DNA of 64,000 nt, taken from Paramecium pentaurelia. Lineage: Eukaryota > Ciliophora > Oligohymenophorea > Peniculida > Parameciidae. The DNA is taken from assembly GCA_905183005.1 (NCBI GenBank), contig CAJJDO010000051.1, positions 310,001 to 374,000 on the forward strand, given 5' to 3'. The notes below the pieces were generated by a model. The model searched no databases, was not told the origin of the DNA, and saw nothing but the letters and a program-made list of their open reading frames with translations. This document shows positions 38,070 through 49,756 of the stretch, piece after piece (the stretch's first letter is position 1; every line of letters starts with the position of its first letter). Made by a program: the position numbers and the translations under genes.

Positions 38070-38420
38070 CATTTTACAGTCATTTCTACCCGTTCACCAA
38101 CTTTCTTACCATTATTATATTCCCCATTTGCAGTAATTTAAGATAGAGTGTTATAAGTATCCGATATTTCCCCCCAATTATCTACCTTAAGTCAACAAAT
38201 AACCTGCTTCATCATATTAACAATCACAACTGTTCTCAAATATATATTCAATTTTTGTAAATGGTTTATCCCATCAGGCCTAAACTAAATATCCCATCTA
38301 CCTACTTTCTTACCATTTTTATATACAACATTGCAAATTACTAAAGAATATTTATTAAAACCTTCATATTGAGTTTGTAAATGATGAATTTAAATAAAGT
38401 TTTGTGAAATATTATCTGAA
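38070..38420 (-). pseudogene. Fragment of GEYKNGKKVGRW-repeat family
   Basis: Minus-strand remains of about one and a half units of the repeat family: YKNGKKVGRWDIQFRPDG, a frameshifted unit start, then WGEISDTYNTLSQITANGEY followed by NNGKKVGERVEMT. A TGA and frame changes interrupt it, and no N-terminal domain or intact neighbour unit is present. It is a relic of the same family as the genes at 18.3 and 24.8 kb. Confidence 0.65.
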
Positions 38421-39772
38421 ATAAGCAGTCACTATTTAACTTACATATCAGAGTTCACTCTTTCAAATTATATTAACTTTAACTATAATATTTTAATTAG
38501 TTTGATAATTTGCAAATTAATTTAGTAAAATACTAAAATATAATTCATTTCAATTATATCAAATTTCATCATCCTTCTCTCCCCTTAAGTTTATTAATTA
38601 AGGTTTAAATAATGGAGATAATTAATATTTTATGTCATCTCCAATTTTATCTAAATAAATTAATAGTTTTCACTTGATATTAGGGATTAATAAAAGAAGA
38701 AATATAAGAAATAAAAGTTTCTCTATGAATTAAACTTCAATTAGCAACACTATAGGGTTAAATTTCAAATATATAAACACTGGATTTTCTTTTGGTTAGA
38801 TTCTAAACTATGAATTGCTGGACATCATCCATCTACTATCCATTATTTCCTAGGATTTAAAAAATATAATTATAAAAAATAGTAAAAATCGAAATCAGAC
38901 AAATTTAAATTATTGTTGAGGCAATTATTTCTATGTATAATTAGTGATTATTTCAAAATAAGAGAAATTTTTTATTTTATTATTTTCCAAATATATATAT
39001 TTTTAGTTTATTAAATTAGAACATAAAGGTAGAGTAATGTAAGGAAAATACCTATTTTATTTAATTTAATTAATTTTCCTCAAATAGATTAATTGTGATT
39101 GTATTCACTTAACAAACCTAAATTAAAATAACAACAGCTAAAACTGGAACTTGTAAAAAAATGATTACATGTTCGATTATGAACTAGTATTTTGAATTTT
39201 AGCTGATATAGATTCTCTTGAAAAATAGCCTTTGAGAATAAAGCCTATATTGTTGATATTCGATATAATTCATAACATACTACAATTAAAGTTTCTATGC
39301 GGTTATATTTTCAAAAAAACATCTCATATAAAATATAAGATAAAATAGTTTATCACAATTTATAAAATTGCGTTTTTTGATATTTAAAAAGTTTTTAGAG
39401 TTTACCCAATTCTATAAACAGGTATTTTGACTTTCATTTTAGTATCCGTTATTTTAAGAAATTTCAGCATAAATTTATAAATAATTTATTAAATTAACTT
39501 ATCCTTGTTTCTTGATGTCTTTATCATAAACTAACAAAAGACAACCATAAATTCCTCCTTTTTTAATGTATTTAAATTGTTACACTATCAAGAATGAATG
39601 AATTAATTGACAATATTTTGCATCAGATTAAAATGATGTCAAGCTATTTCTAATTTCCTATATTAAAATAGATTTTCTCTCTATCTTTCTATTTGAAAAT
39701 ATTAGTTATATATAATAATTGCTTATCTTCATTAATAAAGTGGATAAAATTTTTATTATTTATTTACCAAAA
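38421..39772. other. AT-rich intergenic stretch
   Basis: No supported gene. A 57-codon minus-strand frame at 38670-38843 (MDSRWMMSSNSQ) has a hydrophobic end but no other evidence. Confidence 0.5.
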
Positions 39773-42025
39773 ATGATTGTTCAACTTCCTTTACTTATCA
39801 TAATGCTACTAAAATTAATTGAATCCCAAAAAGTATTGGAATTCTCTTCATTTACAGATGATACATTCACAAATTTTGATGGTATTTTAATTACTAGAAA
39901 TGAGGTTGGAATTTAATTGTTGTTTAATAATAAGGATCTGGAATTGATAAGCCTCCTTCATTAACTTAAAGTTATTTTGGGTTTAATTCAGTATTTTGGG
40001 ATCGCTCTAAGAATATTTTTGATCAATATTCAAGTGATTCTGTATTTTAAGGAATGATTAGATATTATAATAATCTCAAGCCTCATAAAGCATTGTTTGT
40101 TACTTTTTCGATTTATATGTATATTAAGAACTAAAAAAATAGACTCAATACACAAATTAGCCCTACTGGAAATTGCTCTATTAATTTGTTTATAGATGGA
40201 TAAAGAAAATTCTAAGTTTGGCCTATATTTAGTCAATCTTAAAAGGAAATAAAATAAAATTTGGAATTGACAATAAGGCATACTGCTTCGTCTATATTTA
40301 TTTAATTTTCTAGTAAAGCAATTGATACTGATGTATGTATTCGACTAAAAAATTAGAAAGTAACTTTTGGTATAAGGGATTTTTATTTATATTCAATCCC
40401 ATGTCCAAATAATTGTATACATTGTAAAGTAACCGATACACAAGAATATGAATGTATAGATTGGTAGCTCTCTTCAGAATCTTTGGTAGAAATAGACAGA
40501 AATCTATTTAATAGTGATGGCTGGACAATCATTTAAGCATCTCCAAGCATCAAAATTCACAAATCAACTGATTGTAGTAGTGAAAGTAATATTCATTTAT
40601 ATAAAGACATAAATTCAATGCAAATTCTTGGATACTTGGAAATGGGAGACTAAGCCAGAAAAACTTTTATCTTAGAACCCCATTACAGAATTAAAATATA
40701 ATATTTGCATATAGTACTTTAATAAGCATTCGCCCCTTCAACATTTTGGTAAGGGTAGTTAAATGGCAAGACAGAATATTTAATCGGATATACAACCTAT
40801 GACAAAAGTCCTTCATATTGCTCCAGACTTATTGATAGAACTCGAGGGGATCTTATTTCATAAGTTGAATTTGAATCTTTTCATCAAGACACCATATTTG
40901 AGTTTTCATCATTTCCCAATTAATCATTTAAGGGATGGAAAACTAAGTGGGGTATTCGTAACTTTTAGGTGTTGATTAAAAAATGCCATCCAAATTGCTA
41001 ATATTCTTGTACAGGTCCTAAAGAGAGCTAATGTCAAAATATTAAGTATCCTAAATTTACTTTAATTGCCAACAATCTGAAATTAATTACATTCAGTGAT
41101 GATGAGGATTGGTAGGTAGTGTCAACATTTCAATTTTCTTAACCAAATGAATGTAATAATTAAGCTTTACTTGGCGGATATAACAATTTATAAGGTAAAC
41201 ATTTGCTTTAAAGTGTATATGATTTGAAAACACATATTAAAATAGGTGTATCATTTAAAATCTACTACATTGATTAATTCAATAATGATATTTTGTTTGT
41301 AAGTGTAGATGGAAAGATTGTGTATTAATATGCAATACCTTCAACAGTTGATTCAAGAAAAGATATGCCATATTGTGGTGTGTATGCTCAAATTGATTAA
41401 GTAATGAAGATCAGTATTGTATCTATTCCCCATACAAGATCTTAAGTAATCATACAAATTTATACAAATTAACCAGATACATCAACTGGTAAATTTAATT
41501 TAAATAATCTTAGCTTATTGGGGTATAAGAGAATTCATATTAACAGTAAATGGATTTCCTTACCTGAAAAATTTGAATGATGTAAAGTTTTCCAATAATA
41601 ACATATCACCTTGGAAGATAATTTTAAAAAATTCACCAATTTGGTAATGTGGTTCTAAGTCATTCATTGGAGGATCAAATGCATTAGATAAAGATTCATA
41701 TTTATTGAAAAAGTTTCAAAATTTACCTTCACATGTTCAAATAAGAATAAGTTTTTCTATTTTGATAATTTAAACTTCGCTTAGGCAGACTTAATTTATT
41801 TTAACATAAAAAATTAACGATTTATAAAAATAAGATTATATTCTAATTTAAGATCGCAAATTTTGTGGAGGTACAGAATACACTCATCTGTTTAAATTTG
41901 ATTATATTTTGGATAATTAGGATGAGGAAATCTTCTTACTAGTCTAAATCGAAGATATGAATGCTGGTGAATTTTGGGGATTAAGAGATTTCTCCTTATC
42001 ATATAATGATGTCAAAAAACCATGA
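39773..42025 (+). CDS. Secreted four-module protein with Cys-rich linkers, 734 residues
   Basis: Introns 39882..39904 (23 nt) and 41489..41513 (25 nt) give an exact 735-codon frame from ATG 39773 to TGA 42023-42025. A signal peptide (MIVQLPLLIIMLLKLIES) starts the protein. Four related modules follow. Several open near a Trp (FDGWNLIV, SDGWTIIQ, DEDWQVVS) and each closes with a conserved motif: FGIRDFYLY, WGIRNFQVL, WGIREFILT, FWGLRDFSLS. Linkers contain closely spaced Cys (CPNNCIHC, CHPNCQYSC) like furin-type or EGF-like segments. No transmembrane segment is seen, so secretion is likely. The same closing motif occurs in the small crystallin-like protein at 8.2 kb. Lectin-like or adhesive function is a guess from the module style. 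Confidence 0.85.
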
Positions 42026-42617
42026 TTAAATTAATAGTTTACATAATATGTACTAATTTTCTCAAAATTAAATTTAATGAATCAGTTCATCAATACATTA
42101 AGCTATATATAAAACATATCTTAAGTCATCAGAATATAATCAAATTTTTAATATAAAAAGTAAAAAAGTAAAACTATTATTTATTATTTTGAGATTAAGT
42201 ATCATTCTAATGAATTACTTGATGAATAAATAATATTTTCTAACTAGTCCTCTGCAGATGGTATAGGAAATTAATTAAGAAAATATGAAACATTAATTAA
42301 TGGATATTTATAATAATTAAAGAGGAAAAATAATTATGAAATAATTTTTAGATAAAAATATAATTTATAAAATCTTCTTTTCTGAAAAATATCAAATTAG
42401 AAATTTATTAAAAAGAGTTTGCTTTTGTCTATTAAATTAGATTAAGGGCTTTTCAAAGTAATAGAAAAGTTTAAATAAATTATGTTTTATTTCAACAATT
42501 TAGTATAAAATCAAGAGTATATGAAATTAATATAATTGAATAATAAAAATAAAAAGCATTTTTCTAAAGTTTAAAATAAAATTGTATCAATTCAAGTGTT
42601 ATATAAATTTATTTATA
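42026..42617. other. AT-rich spacer
   Basis: No gene seen between the four-module gene and the next plus-strand gene. Mostly A/T runs with scattered TGAs. Confidence 0.5.
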
Positions 42618-43340
42618 ATGGTAATCGAAAGTGAAGTATTGTAAACTTTATATGAATTGTATAAAAGGGATTTAATTTCATATGCTTAGAAAGGCTTGAT
42701 CAAAGGTAATTTAAATAATTAGAAGGTTGAGATATGTTAATAAGCAAAGATGCTATGTTTTTATCTTGTATTAAGGAATGCGATAGTTAGTTTAGTTTAT
42801 AGGATAGAATTATGGAAATGTTAAGAGGTCATATCTTTGATTTAATATTTTTAGAATAGGAATCACCCCTTAATATAACATCCACAAGCCCAATTAAAAG
42901 AATTTCGTATTGTTAATTCAGTAGATAGAGATTTAAAAGTGTTATTTAAGACTACAATAAAAATAATACATATAAACGATTTAGATCAAATTCACTTGTA
43001 ACCAGTTGAAATAAACAATATTACTTTAGTTTCTGACAATAATTATATAAATATATATTATAAATAAAACTTTATAGTTAACTCAGGGAAAGCTATGGGA
43101 ATTTGTGGAAACTCATCACTAAAATCACATCCTAGTGACAATATAATTGAACAGAACAAGGAGAAGAATGGACTCTAATACTAACTATCTAAAACTGTTA
43201 AATTGTTTGACTATAATCAAAATAAGATAGTTTAAGTACCAGTTCTGAATCCAGCAACTTAGAACACTTTATATTTTAAAAGATAAGCATAAAGTCCAAG
43301 TAAAAATCATGATACTGTGCAATAAATCACTTAATCTTGA
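42618..43340 (+). CDS. Unrecognised protein, 240 residues
   Basis: One intronless frame of 241 codons runs from ATG 42618 (MVIESEVLQTLYELYKRDLI) to TGA 43338-43340. The N-terminal half looks helical with a Leu-rich core (AKMLCFYLVLRNAIVSLVYR). The C-terminal half is polar and Asn/Gln/Ser-rich, as in disordered ciliate tails (KSHPSDNIIEQNKEK, QAQSPSKNHDTVQQ). No signal peptide, transmembrane segment or known motif was found. Its stop overlaps by 14 nt the apparent end of the convergent armadillo-type gene. Codon use and TAA/TAG glutamines match the neighbours, which supports a real gene. Confidence 0.65.
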
Positions 43341-46101
43341 ATATTGTGAATTAGTCATATAAATATAAATGAATACTGTTATTTAGTTGAAGAGATTGGA
43401 ATCTATATAAATAACATTTAATATGAATATTATTCATTTAGTTAACTTGTTACTTCTAATAATATCGTAAAATTTGGTAAGTTCTTCCTCTTAGACTTTT
43501 CTAAACTCTCTTGCAATCTAAAATATTAATCAATAATGATACAAGTCCTTAAGTATTCATGCAATTCATTACAAGTTCTTCAGATTCTTCAATTGAGGTC
43601 ATTAACCAATGATAATCATCTGAAGTAGGTTTAATTTTATCTTATTCTAAATCATATTTGATTTCTCTCCATATTTCTCCTATTTTAAAATGAGGATATA
43701 ATTGTATAACTTCTACCATCTATTTCTCATTTGGTAATAATTCATTTTTATCAAATCCTGTTCTATATAAGATAGCAAATACAATTGCTCTTAAATCGTA
43801 TTCAGCTGATTTTTCAGTTATTCTTCTCACTAAATATGCTTCACTACCCACATCTGATTCCAAATCCTCCTATTAGATTCTAAGTGATTTCAAATGCTTT
43901 GTTTTATGATCTCCTTATTAATTGGTTGATCTAAGACTTGGATCATTTTATGGATTCAATGGTCTGAGTTTATTCATAACAATGCCATCAGAATATTTGA
44001 CTCCAAACCTTTAATCTTCTGCAACATAAATTTTGACAAGTAATTATGTACTATTAATCATTGTTTTTGGGGAATTCCAATCACAAAAGTATGGAATAGC
44101 TTTAGGATTTTCCATCAAATAACTTAAACAAGATAGAGTAAGTTTCTTATGCATATCATCACAAGTTTCCAAAAATTCCAATAATACATAGAGTCCTTCC
44201 GAATCCAAAAAGATAGCTTCAGATTTTCTATTGCCTAAAATAGTGTTCCATAAACAATCAAGAACACTTACTGCATATAGAGCATATCTTGCACTTGTAC
44301 CTAAATTAGGATTCTTTAATGCATTAACCATTAATTCAACAGCACCTTTTTATCTAAATAATTTTTTATTTTTATTGCACTCTTTACACAAATTGGAAAT
44401 AATGGAAAAACACAATTCTTTAATTTTTAATGGATTATCATTATCATTTTCATTTTACAAAAATTCTATAAGATTATCCATTACACCTTCATCACAAATT
44501 TTGATTTTATAATTCTATTCAAATTCTGATGCATTATTGAAGGCCTTTAAACATCTTTCTTTATGATCCAATTCTTATGTGTTAGTAAGAAACTTGGTTA
44601 AACAAAATAGACCATTTTTTTCATAAAAACTAGTTGAAAAATATATTCATTTATTACTCATCTTTTAAATAAACAATTGCATTTCCCAATATTCCTAAAC
44701 AATGTAATTATATTTCTTTTTTTTATGGAGGAGACCATCTATTAACAGCATAACTATTTGCAAGTGGATCTATATATAATAACAAAGTGACAATGAAAGG
44801 AGACTCTTTAACTGCTTCTAAAACAGCTTAATTGCCAGATTAGACTGCAGTCAAAATTCCACTCCAAATTAATTTCTTAAATTCTAAGTCTTCACTAGTA
44901 GTACCAAAGAATGCTTTTAATTAATTAGTTCTAATTGGCTCATTATAGAAAGTGACTTCATCAATTGTAGCATAAAATAATAACACTTCTAAGAAATTAG
45001 TCTATTATTAAATTGAATGTGCTTAAGGCTTATCAACAAAATATTATAAAGCCTAAAATAGAAAAATTATAAAATTTACTTTTTCATCTCTCATAAGATA
45101 ATTTAATAAAATTAAGATTTCATTTCTCAAACATTTGTCTTCTAATTTATATCCCTATTTCATTATATTTTCAAATAGTTTCTTCAAACCAGATATGATA
45201 TCTTCAACTGCAAATAACTTAATTGATGCAACTCCTACAGCCTATTATTTATATTATCCTTCTTACTTCAATAGTATTCCATATAATCTCAAAACATGAT
45301 TTTACTATGTAGGATCTGAAATCTTCGCATTCAAAAATCACATACACAATATCCTTTAATATGCCAAAATTTGAAAATTTAGCTGCTAAATCTCTATAGA
45401 GGATACAACTAGAAATCAATTCAAGCAAAGGTAATAAATATTCATATTATTTTGAATAATGTTACATAGTAAAGATGATATTCTCAATCAAATTGGATTA
45501 GTTTAATGCTCTTAGATTCTAATGAATTTCATATATAGATAAATACTCTTGTTCCATTCTTTAAGAGATGTTACAAGGGAGATAATTCAGTTTATTTCTT
45601 TTATTGTTCAAATGATGCTTCTTCTTTCATTATTTCACTAATTCCTTCTTCTGCAAAACATTTCAAAAACTTAATAACTGGCATTCGTAATTCAGGCTAT
45701 TGACTACTTGATTCCTGTTATGGACTATAGAGTATAGGCTTCAAAGTATCTAAGAATTCACTTAATTTTGGAACAAATTTCAATTAATCAGATGTCCTTA
45801 ATTTGATGAATGGAACAGAAGCAGTTTCGCAAATTTTTTATATGGCTGGTTACATTAATTCATTGTTTTCAGCTATAGACAATCTCAATATTTCAATTAA
45901 TTCTTGCATCTCTTCCAATAAGAACCCTCCTGATCTTTATCTACAGAATCTTACAATGGCTTCACTCTTTCGATCAGTTAATTGTTCAGTATAAGGGGAA
46001 TGAAACATTTCCAACACTTATTGAATAGATAGGTTTTCTTTTTAAGGTGGTGATACTTCCTTTAATGATCTACTAAAACCAAGTTTTGTATGTGTACTCA
46101 T
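43327..46101 (-). CDS. Armadillo-type repeat protein, possibly CFAP69-like
   Basis: Introns 45519..45546 (28 nt), 45242..45266 (25 nt) and 44630..44657 (28 nt) give an exact frame of 897 residues from ATG 46101 (MSTHTKLGFSRSLKEVSP). The protein is a run of helical armadillo/HEAT units, for example LKAFNNASEFEQNYKIKICD, LCFSIISNLCKECNKNKKLF, KGAVELMVNALKNP. A conserved C-terminal part follows with LRAIVFAILYRTGF, YPHFKIGEIWREIKYDLE and DDYHWLMTSIEE. Length and the C-terminal FKIGE.W.EI region recall CFAP69, an armadillo protein of ciliary central-apparatus function. I could not confirm this by alignment. The exact 3' end is uncertain; an earlier spliced end near 43480 is possible. It shares a 183-bp divergent upstream region with the MSH6-like gene. 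Confidence 0.75.
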
Positions 46102-46284
46102 TGGAAAATTATATTTATAATTATTTTAATTATACAGACTCAATTTATAGAAATGTTCACTTTTTCAATTAATCTATTCTATCCTATATGAATGTAATAA
46201 TAATTCTAAAATAAAGTATAAGAGAAATGCAAGAGAATTGATTAAATTAAAAAATTAAACTTAAATTAAAGAAATTAAAAAAAA
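46102..46284. promoter_or_regulatory. Divergent intergenic region between armadillo and MSH6-like genes
   Basis: These 183 bp separate two start codons pointing away from each other, so both promoters must lie here or within the 5' ends. The sequence is A/T-rich without a recognisable motif; the role follows from position only. Confidence 0.4.
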
Positions 46285-49200
46285 ATGCGGAAAATTTAGA
46301 AGGATGAGAATGATGATATGTTTGTGATTACAAAGAACCAAAAAAAGAAATCCACTAAAAAAGAAACTAAAAAACCAGGTAAACTTAAGAGATTAGATGA
46401 GGAATATCAACCTGAGTAAGAGAAGGTATCATCAGAATCTGAATTACAACCAAGTTCTGATGATGATAAGTATAATAAGAAAAAACCTCATTAATCTAAA
46501 TCTATTACTGTTAAGAAGGATAAACCAAAAAGCAAATAAAAATTGAAATAATTTGAACAAGTAGAAGAGGAAGATAATAATAATAATTACGAACCGGTTG
46601 AATAGCCATTAGCCAAAGATGCTGAAGAATTTTTTAAGACAGCTGAACTTTTGTTGCCATCCTTTGTTCAACCTGAATTCATAAGAGATGCTGAAGGTAG
46701 AAGACCTTATGATCCAAATTATGATCCATCAACATTAGACATTCCTATTGCATAATATTAAAAATTATCACCTATGTTTAGACAATATTGGAATGCCAAA
46801 AAAGCACATTATGATTCTTTAGTATTTTTTAGATGTGGTAGATGGATCAATGTAATGTATAATGATGCAATCATCATTGCCAGAATGTTTAATCGTCATT
46901 TAGGCTTTTGGGGAAGAGATCGACCTTGTTTGACAGTGTATGATAGTCAATTGCCCATATATCAAAGGACTTTATTAGAAAAAGGTCATAAAATTATGTT
47001 GGTCGAGTAATTAGAAAAAGCAGATGTTGCAAATAAAGAAGATGGAGAAATAGTTAAAAGAGAAATTACTTAATTAATTAGTAGAGGTACATTGTAAGAT
47101 TTAAATGATATGGATTCATATGAATCTAGAAACCTCTTAGTTTTAGTTTGTTCAAATGCACCTGTCAATCTTAAAGGACATAAATATGTTTATGGAGTAT
47201 CTATAGTAGATTGCACAACAAATAATTTTTATCTAGATCAATTCTTTGATGATGAATAATCAAATTAATTAAGATCTATTATATATAAAACTAAACCTCT
47301 TGAAGTTATCCTCTCTAAGGCAACTCCAGAAATTGAAAAAATGATGAAGTAATATATCCAATTAATAAATTAATAGGACTATTTGTAATCCAATCATTAT
47401 TACCTCCAAAAAAGAATTTAAAGAGTGTGAATACATTTTTGAATAACTTAAAGTTGAATATTTAGAAATGAGAAAGACTTAAGATAAAAAGAATAAATAA
47501 TCAATAAATAGTAGTTTTGAGGGTATCATTCTACCATCCGATAAAATCGAACCTGAAAATCAGATAGAAACTAATATCAATCAAGGTCTTTATAAAGATT
47601 AAGCAGATGATATTATAATTGAACAAAGTAACATAAATGGAGATTATGTTTTAAGTGATGAGTATCCATCTTTATTTGTAGAATTGGAGAAGCAATATTA
47701 TTTTGAAAAGAAATTGGCTTAAGATGAAGATGAATCTACTTACTATTCTTATTATTTCACTCTTTAATCCTTTTATATCTAATTATGCTATATGAGACAA
47801 TTACTAATCCACACTTCTGTTTATAGAAGAGGGAAGTTTTAATTTCTTGATTCAAACTTTAATCAAAAACTAAATCTATATCTCGATTCTCAAGCATTAG
47901 AAAGTTTGGAGATTTTTGATGTAAATCTCTAAACTAAAGTTTCTTCAAAGGGAAGTCTTTTCGAATACTTAAATAAATGTGTAACACCTTTTGGGAAGAG
48001 ATTATTAATCAAATGGGTTTAGAGTCCTCTCTTAAATCACAAACATATTAGAGAGAGACAGGATTGTGTTAGAGATCTTATGGATTTTATTGAACCTTGT
48101 GATGAATTTCAAAGAAGAATAAAATCTATTCCAGATCTAGAGAGAAACATAATCAGATGTTTTAATACTATCCATTCACATAAGCTTAAGGCTGTTCCTA
48201 TTTCTGGAGGAGAAAGTTTTGGGAAGATTAAGTTAAAAGAAATTACTCAAGTGATTAAACATATCAAAGCTGCTTCAGAGACATTAAAAGTCTTTGAAAA
48301 TTATTTAAATAAATTCAAATCAAACAAATTAAAGAAAATTTTAAGTTATAAAGAAAATGCATCCATTCTTAATAGTGCCTTAAAGGAATTAGAAAAATGC
48401 ATTTCAATCCAAGATGGAGAACCATAACCACTCAAGGGTGTCTCTCTAGAATATGATAGAGCATTTGATAAAATGACTGATATTATAGATTCATTGGAAT
48501 AAGAATTAAAGAAATGGCAGAATAAGTTTAAATGTCCTCAAATTTCATATCACCATGGTAAAATACGATATTAAATTGAAATTCCTGATAAATTTTTAGA
48601 ATCAGGTTAAAAACCGAAAGAACTAGTAATTACATCCAAAAAGAAAGGATTTTAACGATTCTAAACAGATTTTATTGAATAATAGATTTTCAATTTAAAA
48701 GTTGTTGAAGATGAGTTATCTCAAAAATTAATACCATTTATTAATGACTACTTCACTAAGTTCTATTCTTATAGAAAAGAATTTTTGCAACTTATTTCAA
48801 CACTCTCAGAAGCAGATTGTTTGTAAATATTATTATAAATTTAGAATTTCTTTGGCATTAGTATCCAAACAATATCAATTTAATACATTTCCACAAATCC
48901 TTGAATATTCTCCTGACGAAGATGAAGATTAGGAATTTATTTTATAAGAAGCATATCATCCTTGCTTATTGTAAAATAGAGATATTAATTGGGTTCCTAA
49001 TACAATAAAATTTATCAATTCTGTTGATACTCTCCTATTAACAGGTCCTAATATGAGTGGTAAATCTACTCTATTGAGATTGATTGGGATCTAAATCATC
49101 TTAGCTTAAATTGGATGTGCAGTACCTGCTAAGTCATTCAAATTAGTACCTTTTGATCGTATTTTTTGTCGATTAGGTGCATCTGATAGAATGTTGGAAG

Positions 49201-49670
49201 GAAAATCAACTTTCTTTATAGAACTTGAAGAGACAAAGACTATATTAGAACATTGTACTTCTAGAAGCTTAGTGATAATAGATGAATTAGGAAGAGGTAC
49301 TTCAACTTATGATGGAGTAGCATTGGCATCTGCAGTTTTAAGATATTTATCTTAAAAGATTAAACCTAAAACAGTATTTGCAACTCATTATCATATTCTA
49401 TTAGACGAATTTGCTTTATGTAAGAATATACAATAAAGTGTAATGAAACATTATTAGGAAATGGATAGAGTGATCTTTGAATATAAATTAATAAGTGGAG
49501 TAGCTGAAAAGAGTTTTGCTACTAATGTAGCTAAGATAGCAGGCATTCCAAATGAAGTAATTTAAAATGCTAAAAAAATGGAAGAGAAAATCACAAAAGA
49601 AGAATCAAAAATAAATAGAAATAGAGAAATATTAAAAAAATTCAATTAAATTATATAGTAGATATTATGA
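46285..49670 (+). CDS. MSH6: MutS-family mismatch-repair protein, MSH6-like
   Basis: Introns 47349..47376 (28 nt) and 48823..48844 (22 nt) give 1111 residues, ATG 46285 to TGA 49668-49670. A basic/acidic N-terminal tail of about 110 residues lacks an evident PCNA-binding Qxx(L/I)xxFF box. The MutS connector, lever and clamp regions follow, with CVTPFGKRLLIKWVQSPLLN typical of MSH6. The ATPase core is intact: Walker A TGPNMSGKSTLLRL from about residue 903, the STFFIELEET signature, Walker B VIIDELGRGTSTYDGVA and FATHYH. In eukaryotes MSH6 pairs with MSH2 to find mismatches in nuclear DNA. Unusually, the mismatch-binding motif that should read GKFYELYxxDA is GRWINVMYNDA (residues 185-195), so the Phe-x-Glu pair is missing. 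A diverged MSH6 paralogue is therefore likely. Confidence 0.9.
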
Positions 49671-49756
49671 TTTAATCTAATTTAATCTGAAATATAAATA
49701 AAAGTAACACTAATATACATAATAAACATAATATATGTAATATACAATATTATTAT
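49671..49756. terminator. 86-bp convergent 3' intergenic region
   Basis: It lies between the TGA of the MSH6-like gene and the TGA of the HSP90 gene, which face each other. It is almost pure A/T with repeated ATATA words and must hold both 3' UTRs and polyadenylation sites. No specific signal can be assigned. Confidence 0.4.

Noticed and set aside
44231..44512. Plus-strand 93-codon frame
   Set aside because: It lies antisense to the well-supported armadillo-type gene and has no independent evidence.
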